Below are positions 23,864-35,418 of a stretch of DNA of 64,000 nucleotides, piece after piece. The position numbers and the translations under genes are program-made. The notes under the pieces are model-generated. The model searched no databases. It was not told the origin of the DNA and saw only the letters and a list, made by a program, of their open reading frames with translations. Numbering within the stretch: position 1 is the stretch's first letter; every line of letters starts with the position of its first letter. The DNA lies in the NCBI GenBank assembly GCA_036365515.1, contig CM070875.1, positions 6,545,001 to 6,609,000 on the forward strand, read 5' to 3'. Origin of the DNA: Torymus aiolomorphi (lineage: Eukaryota; Arthropoda; Insecta; Hymenoptera; Torymidae).

Positions 23864-26800
23864 ATGAAGGTTTTGTATATTTTGTTGTGCGCCGCTTTCG
23901 CGAGTGGCTTCTATATAGGTAAAAGAGATTTTAAATAGTATTTTTGTTGATTAAAATAAATTTTTCAATTACATATTATATTTCAATTTCTAATAGATAA
24001 CAATGAAGCACATGAAGGAAAAATTGTTGGAGGAGATTACGTTAGAATAGAGGATGTACCATATCAGGTAAATAAATATCAACTAAATTTTGTAATATTC
24101 ATTCCTTTGCAGCAATTTCTTTAATGTAACTGGTTAAAAAATTAATAGCTAGATCCCTGGTAGAAAATTAACCATCTTTTCTGACTATTTACCATACATT
24201 TAACCAAAAGTTAGTCAATAATTAACCAGAAATCTGGTCAGAATCTGATGGGTAACGATTGACAGCTGCAATTCATAACCTCTAAATGCATTAATTTAAA
24301 AAAAGTTTGTTTTCCCATATACTGACTTAACCTCCTTTTATATATGTTTATTAATATATTTTATGTAATGTATCATTTACATAAATATAACATACAATAA
24401 AATAGATGAAATAATGAATAAAATAACAACTATTACACTTAACTAAAAAATTTTATTTGACGAATATAAACTTTAAAATGTGTGATATATTATCATAAAT
24501 CGAATCGTATGCTACGAAATGTTTTTTATTTTTATTTTAATGTAAGAGGGGAGCTGTATTGGACAAAAATAATTCAAAATATCTAAAATTTTTTGGTCAT
24601 CAGTGTTACGATTCAGATGTAAATATAATATACATTATTTAAAATTGTTTAGCTTGATACTATTATAAAAGACTTTGATTTTATTCTTAAATAGTGTATT
24701 ATATATTCACCTCACTCAATAATGCAAACAAGTTAAAGAAATATAACAGCTTAGGATTTTACATCAAATGTCCCCTGCATAAATGAAGAAAATATAATTA
24801 GAATTATTTTCAAGTAATTTATCATAAAGGCATTACCTCTCATTATGTAAGCTAAGCTAGAAGTTCCAAAACCCATTTTATGCATCGATAAAGCATTTTC
24901 AATATTTTGACTTTGGTATATAACTTAAAGCTTATATTCTTTATGTTTTGATCATAGTTATGATTTGAAAAGTTTCAAATATGAAAATTTCCTAATTTTA
25001 AGTTTTCTTATATCTGTGTTGATTTTTACCATTTAAAAATGACTTATTGAAGTAATTTATTGAAGTGCAACTCTTCGAACCAGAACTATGATTAAATTAC
25101 AAGGAATGTAAGCTTTGTCTCATAAAAATCCATTACCTGGTTGTTGGGAAAAGATATTTACTTCAATAAGTTATTTTTAAATGGTAAAAATCACAAAAAA
25201 TGTAAGAAATCTTGAAATAAGAAAAACACACGTGTGCGCCATCATCACCTTCCGCACCCGAGTCGAAATGTACTATTCTCGATATTTTAAACTTGCATTT
25301 TCAATTGAAAAAGTTCCGTAACGAATTTGCAATTTGATTGGAACTACTATATTCTTAAACAGCTAAGGAAGTTTTCTGGAAAATGTCAGTAGTCTATGTA
25401 TTGTTGTTAAAAATTTGTAGCATTTTTCGTGATCGTCTCGAGTCTTGCGCACGTCGTAACACGTGTACCGTGGCGCGAGGCCTTCAACAGCATTTATCGT
25501 AATAGTCACGAAAAATTCTGTTTAGCAACAATGCATAGAGCACTGGAATTTTCCAGAAAACTTCCTTAGGCGTTTAAGAATATAATAGTTTGAATCAAAT
25601 CGCAAAATTCGAAAATTCGTTACAGAACTTTTTCATTTGAAAATAGAGGTTTAAAATATCATTTGTAATTTATTGTATAAAATTTCTGAAAGAAATATTT
25701 TATCTGAACAAAGTTCTGGCGAGTTGAAGATTACATTAAACTTTTTTTTCGTAAAAAAAGAAAAAAAAACATTTTCTTGGGATTTTTAATAAAACTAATA
25801 AAGGTAAAAATTTATTTCTTCACAGAAAAATGCGCATTTCAATTCTTTATATGCCTACTGAGATCAAATTTGATGTAATTGATTAAAAACTACCTATAAT
25901 TAAGTATGTGAATTTAATCGACGACTTTCGGCGATATCGTACACAAGTATTTTGTACACGACAATAGCGTACAAGTCTTTAATAGTACATTTCGATACAA
26001 GTGTGCAAAGTGGGTGATTCGTGCACGGGTGTGGCTCTCGCTAAGCTCGCGCGACAAAAACACCCGTGCAACGATCACCCGCGCTTCATCCATGTGTATC
26101 GAACTTTATTTTTTTTAACGGAGTGAGCGACACTCGGAGAACATTGATTATGTACATACTTGACGAGTGTGAAGTTTGTCGCTCGAGCGAAGCGAGAGCG
26201 ACAATCACACGAGTCAAGGACAAGATAAGGAGATTAGAAGCAGAGCGTGGGAGGCGGCGTACTTTGTGCACGCTCCTACGAGAAGCGTGCGCGAAGTAAA
26301 TTGATCTGCGCATGCGCGTCTTTCGCGCACGCCGTGTGTAAAGCAGCTACTTCGCGCACGCAAAACAAGCACGAAAAGGCGAGTTTCGCACACTCCGTTT
26401 CAAAAAATATAATAAAATTGTACACAAATAAAGTTTACACAGAGAATTTCGGCACATAAACTATTTATCGAGATAAATTGTGCACAGTTAAAATCTACAT
26501 CAATATGATCTACACATAGATTTCAATCGTGTAAACTATCTCGGTGTAGACTATATACGTGTACATTTTTTCTTAATAGTATTTGTGTAGAACTTAGCAG
26601 TGCTATAAAAGTCCTGTGTAGGGGCTTTGTGTAGACACTAAATGTGCTCAATATCACTAGTATCTTTATGATATATTGAAAATCATTGTAATTAAATTTT
26701 TTTCATTACTGCATCTATGACTTACTGTGCATGTGTGTGTGTGTGTCATGTGTGTGTGTGTGTGTGTGTGTGTGTCGCTAATAGACGTTACAAAACTATA

Positions 26801-28378
26801 TATAGATTAGCTTCTCCGCTTTATTGTCAAATGGAGTACAATCAGAAAAAATCTATTTACTAAAAAAGGCAGATACATTATGCGTGTTGCATTCAGATGA
26901 GTATTGCAGTGAGTTTCATTATATATACAGGACATAACCTAAAATATGATGATTTTATTTGACCAGAAATTCGTCAGATTCTGACCAGAAACTGTCGCCA
27001 GCACGCGGGGTCTGGCCGGAATTTTCACCATAAGCTGACCAATTACCAGAAAATTAACCATATTCTGGTCAAATTATGGTTAATTTTCGACAATACCAAA
27101 TAATATTATTTGATAGATTTATTAATAGATTTATTTATTAATAGATTGTTGAATCAAATATTCCATGATTGATATTAATAGAGCTACTTGCTTTATCGCA
27201 TTATGTATTGAATAAATTTCATGCAAAACAGTTTATAGAAATTTAAAAGTTTTTTAAATTAATTTAAGATATTGAATCTGATTAAAGCTCCTTATATCTT
27301 GTATATCAACATAATAATTTCAATATAAATCTTTAAGCCCATTGCTCTCAGGATGAAAGTATTTAAATTTGTTTTTAGGCTATCTTGTTTTGGATCACCA
27401 GAGATAACATCATCTGCGGTGCAACTATTATACATGAATTTTGGGTTATAACTGCTACACACTGTGTCAAGTAAGACTTCATTTAATTTTTATAATTACA
27501 TTAAGTATTTCTATATAATAGAACTTCTTATAATAAATTAAATTAATCTCTTTATTGCAAAATAGAAATAAATTGCTTATATCAGTACGAACTGGCACTG
27601 GACACCGAGAAAGATTAGGTAAAGTACGCAGAGTTAGGAAAATTATAATGTATGACGATTTTGATAACAACACCCATGACAACGACATTGCTTTAATCAA
27701 GGTAATTAAATATGTTTATTTTACCTGTGAATTACTTAGAAAGGATTTAGTATAGATATAATATCACTATTCATAGTAATGTTAGCATTTCGAAACTTGT
27801 TAAATAAATTTCAGTACAAATTTTAATTTTTGATTAAGAATTAGGAATTTGTGACTAACACGAATATATTCATTATATTTTTCATCCAGCTTGTACAGCC
27901 TATTAAATTTAATAATGAAGAACAACCTATAGAACTTGCAAAGCCACACGATATTCCCAGAGAAGGTGAATTGATGCGGATTTCTGGTTTTGGACAGATA
28001 GGGGTAAGTTCTTATCCCTCACAAAGAAAGGTTTTCTTTTTTTCTAGAATTTCTTTAGTTAATTTAATTAACTATTTTTAGGAACATCTGCATAACAGTG
28101 ATGTTTTGAAGGCTGCATACGTACCTGTAATGAATCAAGAAAATTGTGTAAGAGCTTACACGTCGACACATCCCATGACCGATAATATGTTTTGTGCGGG
28201 CGATGGAGACACTGATGCCTGCCATGGTGATTCTGGTGGACCTGGTGTTATTCATGGCAAACTCTATGGAATCATTTCCTTTGGTAAAATTTGTGGATCG
28301 AAAATATTTCCTGGAGTGTACACTAGGGTGTACAAATACCATGATTGGATTGAAAACAAAACTGGAATCAATTTCTAA
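23864..28378 (+). CDS. Trypsin-like serine protease, copy A (intact, six exons)
   Basis: A secreted S1-family endopeptidase of 254 aa, probably cutting after Lys/Arg. Exons: 23864-23918, 23997-24067, 27379-27470, 27566-27701, 27890-28003, 28082-28378; every intron is GT-AG and the phases join. Residues 1-15 form a signal peptide (MKVLYILLCAAFASG). A short propeptide ends at Lys27 before IVGG (28-31), a trypsin-type activation site. The catalytic triad is His70 (ITATHC; most relatives have TAAHC), Asp113 (DNDIALIK) and Ser207 (DACHGDSGGP). Asp201 at the bottom of the S1 pocket, with Gly224 and Gly234, gives trypsin specificity. Cysteine pairs 55-71, 178-194 and 203-227 are the three standard ones. 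A TATA box at 23822 and AATAAA at 28429 frame the gene. Intron 2 is swollen to 3.3 kb by nested repeats. A digestive or other extracellular role is likely; the substrate cannot be told from sequence. Confidence 0.93.
25281..25660. mobile_element. Foldback element with about 150-bp arms around the 90-bp core
   Basis: The left arm begins GATATTTTAAACTTGC and the right arm ends with GTTTAAAATATC. Pairing continues inwards through TAAGGAAGTTTTCTGGAAAA on one side and TTTTCCAGAAAACTTCCTTA on the other. The loop is the core described at 22,862-22,952. It lies inside the A-specific part of intron 2 and encodes nothing. Confidence 0.8.
25981..26214. repeat. Hairpin-family repeat with CG-rich inverted segments
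   Basis: Begins with AATAGTACATTTCGA, the reverse complement of the family phrase TCGAAATGTACTATT. It contains ACGGGTGTGGCTCTCGC facing GCGCGACAAAAACACCCGT, and TTGTCGCTCGAGCGAAGCGA facing the following GAGCGACAA. Related to 35,231-35,418 and 51,765-51,946. Confidence 0.6.
26731..26775 (+). repeat. (TG)n microsatellite
   Basis: About 45 bp of TG interrupted once by TCA. Present only in arm A. Confidence 0.9.
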
Positions 28379-28428
28379 AATTTATAAAATCTAACTTAGT
28401 ATAAAAAATATTTGTTTTACTTGATAAA

Positions 28429-28434
28429 AATAAA
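28429..28434 (+). terminator. Polyadenylation signal of gene A
   Basis: AATAAA 51 bp after the stop codon. The matching signal of copy B is at 43722-43727 on the minus strand. Confidence 0.7.
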
Positions 28435-28865
28435 ATTTTGAACATAAAGAAAAAATTGAACTTTATTCTTCCTGCTAATAACGTCACAAGATTAGATACT
28501 GAATGATTACTCCCAAAATAAGTATGTGGAAAATACACTAAAATTTTACGGTTTACGGTAAGTTCAATTAGTAAAAAAAAATTTCTTTTCGAGAGACTAA
28601 ATCTACCTTCCGCATTTAATTTTTCTACTACTATATATCATTTTCAACAATTCCCGCTTAGGGCGTAAAGTCATACTTTATTCCCTTGATACGAAAACTA
28701 CTATTTAATAATCATCTTTCTGCAAAAAAACTGTGTTAATTTTGCTTCCTCATAGAGGAAGCTTTGTAACTGTGAACAAATTTTCGCGACAAAAAATGTT
28801 CAAAAAGATGTATTAAGGCAATATATGTCGATTTTTGTTGATTTTGAGAAAATTTTTTTTCGTGG

Positions 28866-28868
<3 letters not shown>

Positions 28869-28960
<92 letters not shown>
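28869..28960 (+). repeat. (TG)n microsatellite, left arm
   Basis: About 92 bp. The partner in the right arm (43,215-43,287) is about 20 bp shorter, which accounts for one of the coordinate shifts between the arms. Long open frames over this tract are artefacts of the repeat. Confidence 0.95.
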
Positions 28961-28962
<2 letters not shown>

Positions 28963-29576
28963 CTCTATATCTCGGAAACGAATCGACCGATTTTCTCTTC
29001 GTCTCGCAAAAAAACTCAGTACCCTGATGCATTTGAGTTTTTATTGATTTTCTTTTTTTATAACCAAAAAACCGATTTTGAATTTTTATTTTTTTTTATT
29101 TTTGTATATCTTACAGCTATTATTACATAATATAGTGAACTTTTTTTGAAAGGTATTTAAATTACCTATATTTTCTTTTTTTAATATTTAAATTATCTTC
29201 ACTCCGTCATTTGTTATTAAGAAATACTGTTAGAGATCTATATACATTTACTTCTATTCCAAGGTCAATTTTTGTTCACACATTGAAAACCTCAGACATC
29301 GGAAATGCGATTTCTGGCAATAATTTGCTTATTTGAATGCAGCAACGTTAGTAAAAATTGATTAAAAAAAAAAAAAAAACGTTAAAAATTCGTGACTTTT
29401 TTTTTTTTTAAATGCAAAAAAAAATAATGATTTTGATTTTTTTTACAAAATAAGTGCCAGATTCTGAAAGTGCATCCCCGAAAACCCCTTATATAGGATT
29501 TTGAACAACAATAGATTTGTTTTTCTAACAGCACAGTGGGCTCGAAGTTTCATGTCCAAATTTAGCGTTTTGCGCA

Positions 29577-29723
29577 TTAACCTTTTCGTTCCGAGACTGG
29601 TCCATATATGGACCAGCACTCCGTGTGGCGACTTGTCATAAAAGTTCATTCACTTAAGTCATGAAATTCAGCTAAAATGCGAGGTCAATTTTAAAGGAAA
29701 ACTCCCCGGAGCGAAAAGGTTAA
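29577..29723. mobile_element. 139-bp TTAA-flanked mini-MITE, left arm
   Basis: TTAA, then CCTTTTCGTTCCG; at the other end CGGAGCGAAAAGG, then TTAA. TTAA duplication plus a CC start fits piggyBac-like elements. The interior holds the palindrome CTGGTCCATATATGGACCAG (29597-29616). The mirrored copy is 42453-42599. Confidence 0.75.
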
Positions 29724-29761
29724 TGAGTTAAGTAGATGAAAATGTCCAAATTCTTTCATGC

Positions 29762-29834
29762 GAGCGATAGCGTAACGGATAGCGTGCGTGCGTAATAACC
29801 CAAGGGTCGTGCATTCGATTCTCGGTCAGGGCGA
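29762..29834 (+). other. tRNA-like sequence, left arm
   Basis: An A-box-like TAGCGTAACGG (29768-29778) and a B-box-like GCATTCGATTC (29811-29821) lie at tRNA-like spacing, followed by a T-rich stretch. The anticodon region (GCGTAATAACCCAAG) does not form a clean stem, and no acceptor stem forms. Likely a tRNA-derived SINE head or decayed tRNA. The mirrored copy is 42342-42414 on the minus strand. Confidence 0.5.
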
Positions 29835-30182
29835 ATAATTTTTATTTAAGTTTTTTTCTGCGATAATTAAAATGCGATTAATTTATAAACAAATTCTAAT
29901 GATGTGCGAAAATTTATATGAATACACTTTACAGATCTTAAAAATAATTTCTCTAAACTTTAGAAAGCGCACATAAAGAATCGTTTATGATTTCTTTATC
30001 AATTTTTTTTTTGCGCAAGTACAAAATTTTAAAATTGAGAATTCTTTATGAATGCTTTAGAGGTGAACATTCGTCATAACATGAAGCTATCATTAAGAAT
30101 TCTATTAAAAAACCTACTGGAAAAGAAGCATTCATTAAGAATTCATTAAAATCTTTATTAAATTTCCTGATGCTGATCGGGC

Positions 30183-30517
30183 AGTGATTAAAATCTATTT
30201 TTACAGCGATTTTTAGATTTTATATCAATAATCTTCCACTGCTTTTCTAGCTATTTTTCACTGATTTTTTAGCTATTTTTCACTGATTTTCTAGCTATTT
30301 TCACTGATCTATAAGTGATATTTCACTAATTTATCAGTAATTTTTCACTAATTTATCGGCGATTTAGACCAATTTATCAGTGATTTTCACTGCTTTATCA
30401 CAGGATATATATTGACTGTTTTGAAAAGTGAATATTCACTATTTCGCCGTTACCTGATTTTCACTTATCGGAAAAGTGAATATGCACTGCTTTTCAGTGA
30501 AATTTCACTGATTTTTT
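30183..30517. repeat. TTTCAC-rich imperfect minisatellite, left arm
   Basis: At least ten short units such as TTTTCACTGATTTTTTAGCT, in several lengths, with GTGAA/TTCAC in both directions near the right end. The mirrored copy is 41659-41993. Confidence 0.75.
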
Positions 30518-30524
30518 TTAGAGA

Positions 30525-31215
30525 TTAAGCCTTTATAGATGCCCCAATTGGTAACAGCAACACTAAATAATGAGGATCGAGCGGCGGCGGAGCCAGGAGA
30601 CAGCTACGATGGCGGCGCGGTACGGCCGCTAGTGTTCTTTTTTGCTTTGGACGTGTGGTAAATCGGGCAGGAAGAGGGGGTACTACCATTTGATCATGAG
30701 GAAGAGGTGCTTCATACAATTTTAATCGAACTTCACTTCCAAGTAAGTTCGTTCAATTATACAATTATTAAAGAGTGATTTTCACGCAAAAGTCATTTTC
30801 AGTCTCTGCGAGCGTTCTTAAAAACAGCCCCGTGAACAACCATTGCATTAATCATTGTATTATATGTATGAATCTTTCCGGCATTTTCGCCTCTCAATAT
30901 ACGCACACGCCGATCCTGTTCTCATTCCGATTTTTCCAGCCGATCTACCGATAATTGCACTCACGTGCCGCACTCGCGCGCTCGTAATTGTTACTTTTAT
31001 CTCGCCATTTAACGGTGCCCGTACGCGTCGCCGATATCGTATAATGCACGTAGACATGTAACAGCTCGTTATCCTTTTTTTTTCTTTACTCTCATCTCGA
31101 TTATTAGCCTCGCCATTATGCTAATTCACGCTGAATTCATTTCGATTTGCATCGTTTTTTCCCTTACGCACGTTTTTTAATAACGGCCGATCTACATTTT
31201 ACATTACAATAATGT

Positions 31216-31253
<38 letters not shown>

Positions 31254-34200
31254 ATCCCGTAAACGCGTACACGCGTGCAATGTAAGAACGAAATAATGGA
31301 GCAATCGAGCGATTTGTCGGCAATCGCTCGCTGCCTTTTTTGTCGCCGCTTGTAATTTCTAACTACTCCTTTGTGGTTGTTTGTTTGGCCGATTAGCGTG
31401 CGTTAATTTACGACGTCGCGCGCAATTACTGACGCCTGCACGAGAGATTCCGGGTAACGACGAATAGCCGTTAAAATAAAGTCGCGACGTCGCGTCTCCT
31501 CCCTCTTTCCTTTTTTCTCTCGCTCTCTGCCGGTATTAACTAACCGGACAATAAACAGCCGATGGAGAGCGAGAAATTTACTACTTTCTAGGAATCCCTC
31601 GAGCCACTGCACGCAGTTACACGCTCAAGGAAGTCGCGCGAACCTCCGTTCATAATTAATGCATCATCGCAGCCGGCGGGTGAACCAACGTTCAATTATT
31701 GTTTCATCAGCATTACCGATTGGAGGTATATCCGTTTGATTACGTATGGAGTTTAAAGAAGAGCGCGCTTCCAGTTTCTATTTATCGCTCGGGTCGTAAA
31801 CACACCGTAAAAAATAAAAGTGCAAACTTTGTGACGTTACCAATATATATAACTTGACAAATTACTTAACAAGTGGCATCACAATTTAGTACGAATATAA
31901 AGTAAACGAAGCTCCAACACCAGGCCTGTATTTTTGTCCTATGATTCGCCATATTCATAACCTTTAATAGAGATCAGTACTTTTTAAATTTATTTTTTAA
32001 AAGAATTGAAACTGATAATTAATCATTGTATTTACAAACTCTCTGTAATGCTTCTATATTCAATTAATGATAAAATAAATATAATTCCAAGAACACCTCT
32101 TAACGAGAGGATTTCGTGCAAACACCTCCTGTGATGAATTACTTACAGTGCCAAATCTAATGTTCCAAGCCTTCAATTATTTTATTACTTTCAGCTGAGA
32201 ATTAAGCGCAATTAAATCTTCAGCGCGATACCGCGACGCTAACGCAGATTTTACTTGCAAAATTTTCCTTCCTATAACTCAACGTCACCGTCACCGTAGT
32301 AACGCGCGCACGCGCGGACGAAAATATAAAATTGAAAAATTGCAATGTATAAAAAAAAAAGAAGCTCTCGTCTTATTCGAAAAGCAATTAACGGCCTCGG
32401 CGCATATTCATTTATAATTGCATATTTAATTAAGAACAAGGAAAGCCTTGAATTTTTTTTTCTCGCATTAGACGCGTCGTGCGTGCACGTGTATATGTGT
32501 GTGCAAGTACGTGAAAAACGCATCCTTTAACGTTAACTCGCGCTAGCGTAATAATTGAGTACTAGATATACATTGAATAATGGTCATCTGTCTCTAATGG
32601 TCTCTTAATTAGCCGAAGACGATAGGCTACACTTTCAACCGGATCTCGTCGCATCCGTATCCACTTTTTGCTGCGACATTTTCAGAATCTCATGTGAATT
32701 TTATAGATTCTTTGCAACAATATTTCATATTACTTACTTCATACGTTTAATAACAGCTCGTCAATGTCGACCAAATTACAACTCACTGCAGACGCGTAAA
32801 AAAAGACTTTCTCGCGTGATCAAAATTTTCGGCGGAAAACTATAAATCTCGCGTGCTTCTATACACTCAACCGCCTAAAAAAGCATGCATCTCATTTCTA
32901 AAAAAAAACGAGAACAAAAGCATACCCCCCCCCCCCGCACATATTTCTCCGGCGAACCCTCGAATTTGCAAAAATCGAACGATAACGAGCGCCGCATCGG
33001 CTCGAGCCGGTTACCGCGTTCTTGTCATGCAGATTTATGCAAACGGCCTTTCGGCAGCGAACGCCGTCGTCGTCATCTTCGTAAAATGGATCGCCGCCGT
33101 CAATTACGCCGGTCCGCGTAATCAGTCGTTAAATGCCGTCTTAGCGAATGAGCTTTTCGATGACGACGACGACGACGATAATGATGATGTTCCCAGTTGC
33201 GCGTGGTGAGTATTGTGTAATGAGGTTTACGCCCGGATGGCTTAATTGCTTTTGGCTTGACATTGTGATGGAAGTTTCGTACAGTCGGTCGATATATATT
33301 CTCCGTAATTTTGTTATGAATTTTTTATGACCGTTATCAATGATAATTAGGCCATTGCGCACATCGGCAATTAAGCGCGGTTCCAGAGCACCCTATTCTT
33401 TCCAGTTGGAACAATTTGAATTTCAAATACGCACGAAGTTATTTATAGAATTCGCAAAATTGAATGGTACCTATATACTTTGTGGGTAACAAAGCAAAAG
33501 TATCTCAAGATTGATCCTTTACAGGAATTTTATCATTGATACACTTTTTGCCCCTTGTACTAATTACTTCCACGCTTCTGACCCCAACGAATTGCTTTAT
33601 TAACTATCCTAAGTAGACCTCGATTCTCAATCCTGGAAACAGAATGCAGCCTAGTCACCGTGATTTCTCGCTCCGTCACGTGCGCGTTTTATTACAAACC
33701 GCCGACGTAAACGTTGCAATTTACTTTTTCAGGACAGCGACCACCGCGAGAACTGGTCCTGCGATCCGAGTTGGCTTGTCACTTTCGTGTGCGTATATAT
33801 AGACGAGCGATTCGACAAAAGAGAAAATGCGAGGCAAAAACATATCATCGGTGCCTTTGGCCATAAACGAGCGCGACAAGCGTTCGACAGATCTTTAGAC
33901 GCTGTGGGCACCGGTCGAAACAAGTTTGCGGGGGCATTTTTTTGTCGACGGTTATCATCAGGACGGTTATGGTCGTATTTTCGTTGGCAATGCGAAGAGT
34001 AATATTGGTTGCGAACGGTATTAAGGACTTTACGCAAGTGTTTGCACTTTTTCGCGGATTGCTAACATCGTTTCTTGAGTTGAATCTCAATAAATTTTCA
34101 GTGAGATTGAAGTGCCGACAGGTCGTCTGGGAAAGATTGTAAGGCAGACGATAAAATGCCTTTTTTTCCAAGCCGCCGTTTTGAAATGACTTTTTTATCG

Positions 34201-34947
34201 TTCCACGGTGACTATACTGGATTCTGGATATCGAATTACAACCGGCATTTAAATAGATTCATTCGGAATATAATTTTCTGCTTAGAAATTAAAATGAAAA
34301 CAATCATTAACAAGTTATTAAATCACTTTCTGCAATGTTTTTGTAATCAAAGCGCAGACGCGTCGGTACAGTCATGTTCGGACACCCACCTCGGAGCTAC
34401 ACCGATCGAACGAACTTTACAATTCAATAATATAAACAGGCGATCGTAAAAACTACATTTCCATGAAACGCTGCATCTCCGATAAATCTTCGAAACGGTC
34501 AGAAAAACCCAGGACTGGTGGAACAAAAAAACGTTATTTGCCTTTCTGCGCTTGCACGCACGTGTCTGTACTATAAGCCGATCCTTCGAATATCGCGAAA
34601 AAGGCAATTTCAAAGCCGGACTCATTCATAAAAGCGTCGCAGCGAAGGTGAAGGATATAAATTTTTTAAAACTAAAGAGGGAATTTGAAGGCTGACAGCT
34701 AATTGTCGCCATTAGAATGAAATGTGGCTGCAAAAGAGATATTAGAAGACCGATGTAATGTCCGTTATACGGCTGTTTCAGTTTCTTCCGAGAACACGTG
34801 CGCGCGCTTAATTTTCTCCGGAACTTGAGTGATTTTTGAATGCTCACGCGGTGCGAAAATGTGCTATTGGGTTGCTGGAGAAAAGAAAATACTAGGAAGG
34901 GAAGACTATTGGGGCTGTTACTATGTGAACTATAGATTTTGGTTTGT
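30525..34947. other. Inner part of left arm, no supported gene
   Basis: A more balanced, low-repeat stretch with homeodomain-type TTAATTA/TTAATTG motifs, a (TA)n tract at 31,218-31,249 and a poly-C run near 32,930. The open frames here (up to 127 codons) occur on both strands, lack domains, and are simply mirrored in the other arm. The block looks like unique non-coding DNA, possibly regulatory, that was carried along in the duplication. Confidence 0.5.
32848..33157. other. 310-bp segment present only in the left arm
   Basis: The right arm joins across it at 39,321, inside a GAC-rich triplet run in both copies. It is probably a deletion in the right arm, because the segment has no transposon ends or target duplication. 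Confidence 0.75.
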
Positions 34948-35230
34948 AGAACGTTTTGACCTTTCAAATGAAAGGCTCCATTGATTTCTACAAATCGATA
35001 AACCATCAAACACGACTTGATTATACGTTGGACTATTTGTTACAGGTTTCCAAGGCAACTTTAAATAAACATAGTTTATATAAATAATCATAATCTAAAA
35101 AATAAATACCTGAAAATGTCGAAATTATTAAACTGAACCAATATCTTTTATCACAAAATTTTACTTTCATATTATGCATATATTACCAAAAAAGTTACTA
35201 ATACGATGTACTCGTTCAAAAAAGAATTTA

Positions 35231-35418
35231 TACCACTCTAACCTCAAAATCACAACTTTGGTATGATTTTTCGGCGCTCGTGGTATAAAATACCGTTCGA
35301 AACGAGTGCGGAAGTTGATTATTTACTTCATGTGACTTTTCGCACTCGCTTCGCTCGTGCGAAAAACGTCACATGAAGTAAATTATCACCTTCCGCACCA
35401 GTGTCGAAATGTACTATT
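35231..35418. repeat. Hairpin-family repeat in the spacer
   Basis: The left phrase TACCACTCTAACCTCAAAAT is followed by GGCGCTCGTGGTATAAAATA. Next comes a hairpin with arms TTACTTCATGTGACTTTT and the complementary AACGTCACATGAAGTAAA around CACTCGCTTCGCTCGTG. The right phrase is GTGTCGAAATGTACTATT. The copy at 51,765-51,946 is arranged identically. Confidence 0.8.

Larger units (their letters stand above)
24642..26960. mobile_element. Extra 2.3-kb segment in intron 2 of gene A, absent from copy B
   Basis: B joins directly across this segment, with three different bases (CCA) at the junction. The segment holds an inverted repeat (25021-25055 with 25158-25192), a foldback element (25281-25660), a hairpin-family repeat (25981-26214) and a TG microsatellite (26731-26775). 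No coding frame. Whether it inserted in A or was deleted from B cannot be decided, as no target duplication is visible. Confidence 0.7.
24150..27105. mobile_element. MITE in intron 2 of gene A, itself interrupted
   Basis: The ends are inverted: CCTGGTAGAAAATTAACCAT at the left against the complement of ATGGTTAATTTTCGACAATA at the right (27,076-27,095). Repeated CTGGTCA and TTAACCA phrases fill both subterminal parts. Copy B has the same element uninterrupted (about 45,051-45,690, 640 bp) and copy C has neither, so C shows the empty intron. In A the element is split by 24,642-26,960. A solo end of the same family (TTAATTTTCCACCAGGG) sits at about 55,811-55,828. Confidence 0.75.
23260..34947 (+). 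repeat. Left arm of a giant inverted duplication
   Basis: From 23,260 to 34,947 this sequence is matched in reverse complement by 37,532-46,502. Paired coordinates sum to 72,479 near the centre, 72,176 from about 32.5 to 29.4 kb, 72,156 across protease exons 3-6 and 69,840 across exons 1-2. The shifts mark insertions or deletions: 310 bp at 32,848, 7 bp near 32,740, microsatellite length at 28,869, and 2,316 bp net at 24,642. Outside these, aligned stretches differ by roughly one base per hundred by eye. The arm carries the intact trypsin gene A, a small TTAA MITE, a tRNA-like sequence and a TTTCAC-rich minisatellite. Confidence 0.95.

Noticed and set aside
28736..29130. Long open frames across the TG microsatellite (and the mirrored ones at 43,045-43,423)
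   Set aside because: They are created by the dinucleotide repeat, which is open in most phases; no domain or splice support.
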